In this document: positions 1 to 9,916 of the stretch, piece after piece
Layout: every line of letters starts with the position of its first letter
Position numbering within the stretch: position 1 is the first letter of the stretch
Assembly: GCF_018991925.1 (NCBI RefSeq)
Contig: NW_024735503.1
Span: 2,538,907 to 2,602,906, forward strand
Length of the DNA: 64,000 nucleotides
Source: Homarus americanus
Taxonomy: Eukaryota; Arthropoda; Malacostraca; Decapoda; Nephropidae
Direction of reading: 5' to 3'
Made by a program: the position numbers and the translations under genes
The notes under the pieces: generated by a model
What the model was told of the DNA's origin: nothing
The model's input: only the letters and a program-made list of their open reading frames with translations
The model's database searches: none

Positions 1-206
1 GGTAAAGACTGTGATAAAGACTGTGGTAAGACTGTGATAAAGACCGTTGTAAGACCGTGGTAAGACTGTGGTAAAGACCGAGGTAAAGACTGCGATAAAG
101 ACCGTTGTAAGACCGTGGCAAGACCGTGGCAAGACAGTGGCAAGACTGTGGTAAGACTGTGATAAAGACTGTGATAAAGACTGTGATAAAGACTGTGATA
201 AAGACT
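1..206. repeat. Degenerate minisatellite, 11-12 bp units
   Basis: Units of the type GACTGTGATAAA and GACTGTGGTAA alternate with variants (GACCGTGG, GACCGTTG) from the window edge onward. Unit lengths of 11 and 12 bp are mixed, so no frame is kept. The array probably continues beyond base 1. Confidence 0.9.
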
Positions 207-272
207 GTTGTAAAGGAGGAGGATGTTCATCATACAGACCTGGAACAGTAGCCTCGTGATGAACAGCCTAAA

Positions 273-298
273 TTATTATTATTATTAGTGTTATTATT

Positions 299-334
<36 letters not shown>

Positions 335-363
335 GTTTTCCATATTATTATTATTATTATTAT
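273..363. repeat. Compound trinucleotide microsatellite (ATT/ATC)
   Basis: An ATT run, then an uninterrupted CAT/ATC run at about 299-333, then a second ATT run. Simple sequence; no coding role proposed. Confidence 0.9.
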
Positions 364-462
364 GGCTATTTTACTGTTATTATTAGTATTAGTAGTAGTA
401 TCAGTCTTACTATATGCTGTTATTAGTATCTCCTACTTCCTTGTCCTCCTGCACTCCTTCCT

Positions 463-777
463 CCTTCACCAGGCCCCTGACACACCTCCTTCACCAGGCT
501 CCTGACACACCTCCTTCACCAGGCTCTTGACACACCTCCTTCACCAGGCTCCTGACACACCTCCTTCACCAGGCCCCTGACACACCTCCTTCACCAGGCT
601 CCTGACACACCTCCTTCACCAGGCTCCTGACACACCTCCACCAGGCTCCTGACACACCTCCTCACCAGGCTCCTGACACACCTCCTTCACCAGGCTCCTG
701 ACACACCTTCTTCACCAGGCTCCTGACACACCTCCTCACCAGGCTCCTGACACACCTCCTCACCAGGCTCCTCTACC
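463..777. repeat. 25-bp minisatellite, about 13 copies
   Basis: The unit starts CACCAGGCTCCTGACACACC and ends TCCTT, repeating every 25 bp (for example 467 to 492). Several copies lack 2-3 bases of the CTCCTT spacer, so the array is not frame-preserving. CT-rich single-copy sequence follows to about 900. Confidence 0.92.
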
Positions 778-903
778 CCCCTAACCTGGTCCAAGGTCTT
801 ATTTGCCCCGCACCTCCTCCATCACCATTTTCCCTCTTTCTCTCTCTCCTCCTCCTCATTCCTACAGCTCCTCAGCCCTCACACTTTACCTCTCACAACC
901 ACT

Positions 904-940
904 GTGTGTGTTTGTGTGTTTGTTTGTTTGTTTGTTTAGG
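904..940. repeat. TG/TTTG microsatellite
   Basis: A short GTGT run passes into a run of TTTG units. Confidence 0.8.
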
Positions 941-1068
941 GGTATACTTGTGACTGAGCATAGAGTATCATGTAGATAATCATAATACATAAAAATAAAC
1001 AACTTGATACATCGCGTAATTTAACCTGACCAAATCTGTCCTACCTTAGGTGGAGTTTGGCTATTTTA

Positions 1069-1125
1069 TACATACATACATATATACATTCATACATACG
1101 TACATACATAAATACATACGAGTTG
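1069..1125. repeat. CATA tetranucleotide microsatellite
   Basis: Imperfect CATA/TACA units with several substitutions. A related, longer array lies at 33,862-33,918. Confidence 0.85.
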
Positions 1126-2440
1126 AATTCTATTGCTTTGTCAACATATGTTTTCACTTTTTATAAATAAAACCGAATCAGATGAAAATTTTGTTTTCCG
1201 ACTCGTGGTAAGATTTATCACCTGTCGAGGCATGAATTTTATGCTCATTCTGGCCCAGCTTCCCAACACCGCCACACAATATGGCCCGCGGGGGAAATTT
1301 GAATTGATGAGCTTTTCTCACGGATCATTTTTTCCCAGTAAAGGCATCTGGCCTCTATCCTCACGAGACTCTAACCATTTGACATCCCAGGATAGAATGG
1401 CGTTAAAATAGCACTACTATTTATTTTTTTTGGTGGTGTTTGGAGCACATGGATGACCTGTTGTAGTTTGAATTATATGATACAATGTTAAATAATTAAT
1501 CAATCATAGAAAACCCAGTTACTTTAAATTAATGAAAAGTTGTACCATTTCAAACAAATTCCTTCCTAAGGATGCCAGAAGCCTTTGTCAGAGAAAACGA
1601 TCTGTGAGAAAAGTTCCTCAAAATGCTCTCGGACATAAAGTGTAATAACTCGATACTTACACGACTCCCATCAGCCTAAAAGATTCCATAAAATGTTACG
1701 AATTCCATTTTTTATTTAATTCAAAGGAAGGGCGCTACTTTAATCTAATTCAACCATAGCACAACCACACCTCTTGACACTTCAGTTGACACTAGTAACT
1801 AGATTGGTCTAATTCTTCTCCATCTTTGGCAGTGCAGGAAAGGTTGCCAACTATTATATAATTTTATCGTTCCTTGATATTTGTTTAACCTGGTACACCT
1901 TATTGTTTCTTTAGTTTAATGAAACCTTTTGATGTAGAATTCTGAGAAGTTCATGTAAGTTGCTCATTAAATTGTAATTATTAGGGTATAAAATTTATGA
2001 GTGTTTACCTTGAGGGCAAGGTACAAAGAAGACTTAGCAGGAGTATCATGTTGTATATACACTGGCTATTGTCTTGTTATTACACATATGTTATTACACA
2101 TATACACACACGCATGTGGTTTATATATTCTTTCAACTGAAACCTTGTGAACTATTAACTATTAAATTATTCCAATTACCGGGAATACAATTTTTAGAAC
2201 ACCGTGAACAGACAATGATTATAATTACTGACAACTCCTTCATGTGTGTTTTCAGAAGTGGTGCATTTAAGACCACACTGACCCAGGGGTTTCAATGCTT
2301 CTATAATATTATACCTGTTTTACCGATGTGTTCACCCCACGGATACATTTCATGGACCCATTTCTGAAGTGACACATGGGACTTAGAAAAACAAACAAAT
2401 ACATCCAGGGTAGTGGTGGCTGCGACACCTTAGGATGATG
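1126..2440. other. AT-rich intergenic DNA, nothing recognised
   Basis: Open frames here (for example 1,133-1,411) lack splice borders, family motifs or any usable start context. A GC-richer patch around 1,250-1,400 could be an old repeat, but I cannot name it. Confidence 0.5.
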
Positions 2441-2514
2441 GAGGGTGGTGGTGATGATGGAAGTGTTGGAGGTGGTGGTGGGGGAGGTGGTGGTGGGGGA
2501 GGTGGTGGTGTTGG
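2441..2514. repeat. GGT-rich low-complexity tract
   Basis: GGTGGTGG blocks with GGGGA interruptions. Opposing Val/Gly and His/Pro frames are both open, as expected of triplet repeats rather than genes. Confidence 0.85.
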
Positions 2515-2997
2515 TAGAAGACCAGAGTAGCGGGTGTGAGGAAGTAAGGGAGCAAATAGACAGAACAGATGGAGAGAAAGTAACGTTCTGGAATTTGAGT
2601 TATGTAGTGGAGAGAAAAAAAGGGAGGGAAAGTAGTGATTTTGTTCAGCAGAATAAGTCTATACAAACGGGCACAAGATGGAAGGATTGACACCGCTAGT
2701 CAAGAGATGATTTAGATAGTGTTAAGCCACACAAGATCTCGTCCAAATGCCTTGTGTGTTCATCGCATCTCTATCTCATAATGATTATATATGGAGAGGA
2801 GGGAGTATGGGTGGTGAACAACGTGATATAGAAGTGTTATGTCGGGAGTCAGAACAGAGTGGGGGAAATGGGAACACGGGAGAAGTGAGGAAAATGACAA
2901 TGGAGTAAGGATGGTGAGGTGAGGGGAAATAAGTACATGTTGGGAGTAAGGATTGTATGAGGTGTGAGGGCAATGTGTGGATGAGGACAATGTGAAC

Positions 2998-3077
2998 AGC
3001 CAGAAGGGTGCAGGCAGAGTGAAGGGTGCAGGCAGAGTGAAGGGTGCAGGCAGAGTGAAGGGTGCAGGCAGAGTGAA
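2998..3077. repeat. 18-bp minisatellite, about 4 copies
   Basis: The unit GGTGCAGGCAGAGTGAAG is repeated with almost no variation, which suggests recent expansion. On the minus strand it gives a periodic open frame with no other coding support. Confidence 0.9.
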
Positions 3078-3291
3078 AGGTGAGGATATGAAGAAAAAAA
3101 TCGTCAGTTTCCCAGTTTTCTGAAAACAATGTGTTTTAGATGAATAAGTGTGATGTATAGTGCAGTGCGTCATGGGTGTTGACACGCGGTAAATAGAAAT
3201 GCGTATAGCTCAAAAAGTGATTTAGATATCGTGCCGTCGTTCATATTCTCAGGACACTAACTTCTCTCAGTACCTGGACGCAGTGTAGGGG

Positions 3292-3533
3292 AGAGGGGTG
3301 CGGTGGTAGAGTGGCTGTAACCCTTACCACCTGTTTTAAGGGCCATTGGTTCTCGCCTGGGACACCCCCAGTCCACCTATTTGTGGCTGGGCAAATTAAT
3401 TTGACAGTTAGGGAAATGAAGGCGGTCGAGTGCTGTGCCAGGTACATTGCCTCCTTGTGTACTGAAGGCTTAAATCCAGTGCGCCCTATCAAACACTGCC
3501 CCGACAGGCTGTTAGATCCATGAGATTCTTTTT
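3292..3533 (+). mobile_element. tRNA-derived SINE
   Basis: Near the start, GGTGGTAGAGTGGC fits an RNA polymerase III A box. About 45 bp further, TTGGTTCTCGCCTGG fits a B box, which is the spacing of a tRNA promoter. The tRNA-like head is followed by a non-tRNA body ending near 3,530. The segment 3,443-3,472 recurs at 56,215-56,244 with 3 differences in 30 bases, showing that it is dispersed. Open frames on both strands across it are incidental. The family is not named because no library could be searched. A decayed tRNA gene is less likely because the body extends well past tRNA length. Confidence 0.6.
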
Positions 3534-4672
3534 CACTTTACTACTAAGTTCGGGAACAGCGTGACAGTACGATACCCAGGACCAGCGTTGAGGCAAGAGT
3601 CATATTGATCTTAATAGTTGAGTTATGTAGTGGTAGAGGAGGGAAGAAGACAAACACGACGGAAAAGTACTAGTTTGTAGTAGTTGAATGAGGGTGCGCC
3701 AAGTCCGTAGACTTGCTAGTGTTCAGTATGGGAAAAGAAGGGTCAGAGTGCGACTTATACGGTCATTTAATGGTGTCCTCTCCGCTACGGTGCAATAATG
3801 AGAATGTTACTCTTAATGACCAACTTACCGAGATCCTGTCGCCCTCCCAAGTGAAACTTTAACGACCACCACTTCCCCCTTCTTCCCACCTCCTTAACTC
3901 ACACTGGGCAGTTATAGTCATTATTTTCTTACGATCCATTATGTCACGCACAACCCAGTATGTACCTCGTTTGTTTTTTGTTTGTTTTTCTTATCTTTCT
4001 CTGTCTAGATTTTAGAAGGGATTAACATTTGACATCATTATAGAGCTTTTTTTTCTGTAACAATGGAAGTGTTAACACTGTTCTCCCTAAAACAAAAGCC
4101 TCGGTCCCACCCTAGTGGCCACAAGCTGCCTCACTCACACCATGACCACCACTCTCCAGTTGGGTCTTTTTGTTTAAGGTGTAAGCACAGTACTATTGCT
4201 GTCTCTTACGGCAATGCTTCTGCCTATACTCTCCCTCCCGAGGACTTAGTATTCTCCAGTTTTTGTATCACTTTCGGCTTCTCCTGGCTGGACGAATTCT
4301 TCACATTATCTATTCCCTTCGTCCCCTGACCCCTAGCATCCTCCCCTCTCCCCCTCCGTCTCCGGTAACAGCTCCGGGGTGATAAATGGATCAGGGTCAC
4401 CTGGGGCAGGTAATTGCTGTTCCACTGGGAAATATAAATAATGCGTTATATAACATAATTATTCCTGCACCAGACCAAGACCTCTGGTTACATTTTAGTA
4501 AAATATTAGATACTGCAGCGTTGTAACATGTGCTAAAGTGTGAAGCAGTGTTATATCACTGAAACTTCTGCGCCAGCTTCATCATTGATGTGCTAGTTGT
4601 GAATCTGTATAAAATATAGCAGCATCATAGTGTCTTTTTTAAGTAACCAGGGATCTCTTGGCAACTAAGGGT
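3534..4672. other. Intergenic DNA, nothing recognised
   Basis: Single-copy-looking sequence. The open frame at 4,063-4,329 has no splice signals, family motif or codon regularity that I trust. The CT-rich stretch 4,320-4,370 is low complexity. Confidence 0.45.
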
Positions 4673-5143
4673 TTAGTCATGCGGGTACTGGGTATAGTGT
4701 GTAGTCATGTGGGTACTGGGTATAGTGTGTAGTCATGTGGGTACTGGGTATAGTGTGTAGTCATGTGGGTACTGGGTATAGTGTGTAGTCATGTGGGTAC
4801 TGGGTATAGTGTGTAGTCATGTGGGTACTGGGTATAGTGTGTAGTCATGTGGGTACTGGGTATAGTGTGTAGTCATGTGGGTACTGGGTATAGTGTGTAG
4901 TCATGTGGGTACTGCATAGTGTAGTCATGTGGGTACTGGGTATAGTGTGTAGTCATGTGGGTACTGGGTATAGTGTGTAGTCATGTGGGTACTGGGTATA
5001 GTGTGTAGTCATGTGGGTACTGGGTATAGTGTGTAGTCATGTGGGTACTGGGTATAGTGTGTAGTCATGTGGGTACTGGGTATAGTGTGTAGTCATGTGG
5101 GTACTGGGTATAGTGTGTAGTCATGTGGGTACTGGGTATATAC
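4673..5143. repeat. 28-bp minisatellite, about 17 near-identical copies
   Basis: The unit begins GTAGTCATGTGGGTACTGGG and ends TATAGTGT; register is exact (4,701, 4,729 and so on). The first copy carries CATGCGGG instead of CATGTGGG. One internal copy near 4,905-4,925 is shortened (GTACTGCATAGTG). All others are essentially identical, the signature of recent homogenisation. Confidence 0.95.
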
Positions 5144-6439
5144 AGTATGAAAATGATTCGTATATAAATATGGCTTTATTCTGGCTTTTATCTCACGTGA
5201 GGCTTATTATATCTATTCAATCAATCTTCAATTTTAAGTTTAACAGTATTAGAGTTCATGGATAGCTTTATCTTTAAACAAATAAGTTAAAAACACATTA
5301 ACTAAAGGCCAGACTAATACAGCATGGTTTTCTATCTCAAGTTACTTTATACTTCATTAGCACAACGATAACTATAAACTTTTGTTAAATATTACTCATA
5401 AAAACCTTAGTAATCAATTACCTATTAATCTTTCCTTTATCTCAGTGAAGGGACTCGTGCTCAGGTTAATTGGATCTGGTAAAACAGTTCTCGTGTTTTC
5501 AGTAGACTATGTACCGTATTATGTGCTCAAAGGCTTAATATTACCACAGCTTCATAAAGAGATGTGAGAAACTGTTTGATATTTGCGTAGATAAATTAAA
5601 GAACACTTTACTATCCGTCCCTAATTATAATAGCAGTAATAAGAATAACGTAACATACGATACACAAAGTCAACAGCAGACAAAAGACTCCAGAGTTCGT
5701 TTTGTGTACTGGCCGCTATGGCCGTCACCAAAGAGAAGCGTTAAGATGTAAAATATTACTAAAATGACCTTCGTAGTGGTACGTTCAATGTACAGTTGTT
5801 GCTATAATGTAATTACTTACCTTCATCAACTAAGGTCTTTAATAACGTAACAATGTTAGTATTACATTAGTCTAACAACAATTAAACATTATGAGAGAGA
5901 ACTCTCTCTTAGCATCATAGGAAGTGAGAAAATCTGTGGCTGGAGGCATCTGGTATCTCCTCGAGGTAGTAAATAGTATTTTTTCATGAATGAATCACTT
6001 CGACCCGACCAATCGAAACAGCTGTCCACGCTCTCTGAAGTTCTTCCTGGCCGAGATCCAGTTGGTGGTGTGTTGTTGACACATATAGGTTAAAGGAGTG
6101 TTGCCAAGAAAATAGACTAAAGAATAATACATCGGTAACAGATGTGTGAGGGAAAAAGGTAGTTGTGTTGGGCCTTGGCCCTTTGGGAATTGTGGTGATC
6201 GTACGCCTGGGTGTATATCAGTCATTCAAACCCATCGCTAAATGTGGAGACATAGTGTATGTGTCATATACTGTCACGGTCAAATTTGGGTACTCAAATC
6301 TATATACTTTATATTTGATTGATTTTTTCTCAAGCATTCAGTGGAAACGCAATAACGTCCGTTGATTTTAATGATCAGAGAGAACTTTTTTATGCTTCGG
6401 TAAGTTTTGTGTAGCTGTGTTGGATGATGATGTCGAATG
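5144..6439. other. AT-rich intergenic DNA
   Basis: No supported gene. A GC-richer patch at 6,000-6,230 is open on both strands for about 75 codons but has no convincing splice borders or recognisable domain. Confidence 0.45.
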
Positions 6440-6535
6440 GTCACTCGTGCAGTGGTTAAGCATCTGAACATGAGCCTTTAAGTCTGTGATTCATATATAA
6501 GAGTTTTGGTCACTTAGATGATCAGTAGTGGGTTT
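6440..6535 (+). mobile_element. Possible tRNA-like SINE head
   Basis: GTGCAGTGGTTAAGCATCTG resembles a tRNA D-arm/A-box segment. It is followed about 30 bases later by AAGTCTGTGATTCATAT, a degraded B-box-like stretch. The 3' body is not delimited. This could be a decayed SINE or a chance match. Confidence 0.35.
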
Positions 6536-8100
6536 ACAGCCGCTGGTAAGGTTTGTTTGGTTATTGACAGTCCTGCCTGGACTCTGTTGACTCACAGTCA
6601 ATAGGAGCCATAATATATTTTTACCTTTTGGGTAATGATGACTTGTGTTTTAACCTTTCCATCACTTACAACATGCGAGGTAGTTACTATTATGTAGTCT
6701 CCTACATTTCCCAAAACATTGACGACTATTGAACATATTGGGTGAAAATCCTTTAAACTACTACTATCAACCATTGCTGAGACGCCTTAGAATGGTGTAA
6801 TATTTAAGACCTTAGAAGTTAGGTCTTCCAGAAAGGGTCTCCTGAGTTGCTTAGTCAAAGAAGCAGGTCATGCGTGGTGATCTTACAGCCCACAAGCAGC
6901 TCGGTTTGAGTTCTGGCTTCTATTATGATCCTACTTAATGGCACTAAATCCAGCTTTATAGTCACGTTTATGGTAATTTCACCAATTGTTCCTCTAATTG
7001 GTTTTTATCGTGGGATTAGTAATGGCCGGACTTTATGATATAATAATTATTAGATTTTCATATAATATCCCTTTAAGTGAGGTCATTACATGCAGGAACT
7101 CACTAAAACCAACATTTTCTGTCTCTTCTTTTGTTACACGTGTTCATAATTGTCTGGTGTATGTTGCCTGTTAAAAATAAAACACTCCTGTCCTGAAATA
7201 AAAATTTTAATTATAATCTTTTATAATGTTTATTAAGTCAAAACAAATTTTCATGAAACCGAAGGATACTTGTAACTAGACTAAGGACCGGACAAGTAAT
7301 TTTTCATGTCCGTGGGTCCAACATTTGCCCGGCGGACAAGTTAATATTTTTAGACGGAATTTGTCAGTTGCTGCGTGACTCCACCTTCCTGTTTGTTTAA
7401 CCAGCGAGGTCCATCAAGTAACGAGGTGACGAGAGGGGAGGGGGACTGTGTGTGTGGGTTGGTGCGCGTGCTTGACCTGAAGCCATATCGTATCATCACA
7501 GTTGAGCTGATCCCTGACTTTTCTATTCACACAATTTTGATGATTTCATTTCGGTTTCAACATTTCTTGTAAATATAAATTTGTACAATTATTTTCGAAG
7601 CTTACTTTAATAACCACCAAAAACTGTCCACCCTAAACTTCGCCATATACAATATATACATGCTAAGAAACACCAGTGATCTGATCCATCTTCATATATA
7701 CGTTCTCTCTCTTTCTCAAAAAAAAAAAATGGTCTGAAATTGTAGTTTCAACATCGCTTGTCTTATATTCTACATCAAACAGCCTCTTAGGTCATTGTTG
7801 AACCTCGCTGTTCCATGGGACAAGAGACAATGGAAACGTCGATTGACGGTTTTGATCATCTCTTCTCCTTTGGTCTGATTAAAAACTTTTTGAAATTTAA
7901 TCTTGCTAACACGTTGTCCTCGGTGGTGTGGTTGACGAAAGCCTTTGTCGCCTGGACTCCTTTTCACATCTAAGGAATTCCGAACTCCACTTGGTTTAGT
8001 GTTTGTAGTGGGGCGGCTCCCCAGCAGACACTTCCGACACGTGCCCTGACGACGAGGCGACTAAGGGTGTTGCCAACTATAAGGGATCTGATTCCACCAA
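6536..8100. other. AT-rich intergenic DNA
   Basis: No gene, repeat family or RNA gene that I can support. Open frames at 7,375-7,572 and 7,770-8,164 are short and unbordered. Confidence 0.45.
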
Positions 8101-8440
8101 CATTTTTTTTTTCACGGTCCACAGAAAGAGATAAAGTTGATCTTATCCGGCATCGAGACGCCAAAGGAGTTGTTGACGAGCTTCGTGATCTAAGCCACGG
8201 GGTTCTTACTGTTGGTATGGTAACTCTGGGTGGGTGATTCTCTAATAGGATTCTAGCTGTCTCTTCGTCTCTGGGAGCAACCTTACCTTATCTCTCCTAG
8301 CGTGCTTCCTTCTATTGATGGACATATTGGGGAGTCTCCACTAGGTCCATCCTGGCGTGAGTTGAGAGGATTCTTGGGAAGACTGAGGGAGTTGTCAACT
8401 CCATGGAAAGCCTCTGATATTTTCTTAGATATTTTATGAA
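8101..8440 (+). pseudogene. Coding-looking patch, disrupted, unidentified
   Basis: The base composition is unlike the AT-rich flanks and plus-strand frames show coding-like stretches. One runs about 33 codons from about 8,131 (VDLIRHRDAKGVV and onward) before a stop. Another, in a different frame, runs about 60 codons from about 8,262 (SLRLWEQPYLISPSV and onward) to a TGA near 8,438. The frame switch and lack of splice sites suggest a decayed gene or transposon fragment. I do not recognise the protein; the open frames could also be chance. Confidence 0.25.
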
Positions 8441-9240
8441 ATCCACTGCGGTTTTTTTTTCAACCAACCAGGTAGGAGTAACTCAGGGTGTGACTCAAGG
8501 ATAAATCTTATGACCTAGTATATATTGAAGAACAGTTTGTCATCACACATAGATTATTTAACGTACAGCTTCTTACATTAGAAATTAACTCACAAAATTT
8601 GAGATGCATCCATTCAATAACATTAACAGTGGGCCAAACCTCACAGGTCAATAATGGCACCACCATTTATCCAGCTGTAAATTAATAGGAAGGTCGAGAG
8701 TTCTTCATTTTCTTAATCACTAATCATAGCCTTAGCATCTTGGCCATGAACCTTTTTTTTTTCACTTGTACCAAACTTATCGTGAACTTAAACTCTACAC
8801 CTATACGGGAAGGAATATATAGCCTCAGCAGGAACATTATCATACAAGAACTTATTTTTATTTGTAATTACCGTATGTTTCCCGAAAATGCATATTCTGG
8901 TCTTCTTCTGGGCCATGCTAAGCTTCTATTTTCACACTAATCGTATAATGTGTAGAGAGAAATATCTGGAGATATTCTTTGGAATCAACGAATATCACTT
9001 TGTCATCTGTATAAAGTAAAATAAATAGTTTCTAATAATTACTCACTTCCATATCATTAAACCCTTGATATCATCAGTTCCAGAATGACCATGTACACAT
9101 ATTGTAAACAAAAACAGTGACAAATGTACACCCTCTCGGACACCAACAGTACTGTTTACTCGTTTACAATATTTAACGTTCAAATAAAGATTCCTAATAA
9201 CAGTGAACTTTTTCCTAGTAACACCACATGAAATATAGAA
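8441..9240. other. AT-rich region downstream of the mucin-like gene
   Basis: No features seen. It lies beyond the inferred cleavage and polyadenylation site of the minus-strand gene that ends near 9,257. Confidence 0.4.
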
Positions 9241-9276
9241 TCGAATGTTTGGTGCAGTGGACTAATGAACAGTCGC

Positions 9277-9282
9277 TTTATT
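9277..9282 (-). terminator. Polyadenylation signal AATAAA
   Basis: The plus strand reads TTTATT here, so the minus strand has AATAAA about 100 bases after the TGA of exon 4. Transcript cleavage would be expected roughly 10-30 bases further, near 9,250-9,265. Confidence 0.7.
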
Positions 9283-9382
9283 GGACCTTTCTTTTTTGCC
9301 GAACGAACTGTTAACATCTAAATTGATCGGATATATTGTACCTTATATGCTATTGGTCTACCTATGTCTGACATCAGTTGAG

Positions 9383-9916
9383 TCAGCCTCCATTCACAAT
9401 GCGGCAGCACTTGATGCTGGTCATTTCCCAGACGTTACCAACCTTAGTGACGACCACCTTGGTTACCACGTAGAAATCATCATCGGTTCCTCCGCAGATC
9501 CTCCAGTCTGTCCAGCTGGCCTGGGAGGGGGACAGATTCTGCAGGGGGCCAGCAACAGTGTGACAGTCGTTAGGGTTCAACACATCACCCTCGGTGGTGC
9601 TGTAGTCAGTAGTACACGGGCCTAGATAAGAGTCTGTAGTGGTGAAACCTTTTATGATATTGTCTGGTCCACAGTCTATCGTCATACACTCCATCACGTC
9701 ATTAGTGGTGCACTGGGGACTCGTTTTGTCAGTATTGAAGTGTAAGTTGTTGGGAGGAGTCTTGCAAATTAAATAGTGATACACATTGCCCGCTGTATCC
9801 TCGTACCGACAGATACCAACTGCCCCCCAGTTATTGTTGCACAGCTGCCCGTCCTCGATGCTGACCAACTGCGTGTTGGCGAGGCTGGTAGGTTCTGGAG
9901 ACGCACTTGAGGTTGT
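9383..9916 (-). CDS. Exon 4: Cys-rich C-terminal domain
   Basis: The acceptor is pyrimidine-rich (TTTTTCCTTGGCCAG) and the exon opens in phase 0 with TTSSASPEPT, so the mucin-like linker runs on for about 15 residues. About 160 residues with 11 cysteines follow, ending in adjacent Cys-Cys (IKCCRIVNGG) and TGA at 9,383-9,385. Landmarks are QLCNNNW, GICRYED, CGPDNIIKGF, DWRICGG and VGNVWEM. One N-glycosylation sequon (NLS) is present. The frame is open throughout in otherwise stop-rich DNA, and cysteine spacing is regular. I do not recognise the domain; it could be a lectin-like or matrix domain. The opposite-strand frame at 9,281-9,625 is a shadow. Confidence 0.8.
   Translation of the reverse strand, partial: TTSSASPEPTSLANTQLVSIEDGQLCNNNWGAVGICRYEDTAGNVYHYLICKTPPNNLHFNTDKTSPQCTTNDVMECMTIDCGPDNIIKGFTTTDSYLGPCTTDYSTTEGDVLNPNDCHTVAGPLQNLSPSQASWTDWRICGGTDDDFYVVTKVVVTKVGNVWEMTSIKCCRIVNGG

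Noticed and set aside
4673..5143. Considered as a CRISPR array
   Set aside because: Direct tandem repeats without unique spacers, in eukaryotic DNA.
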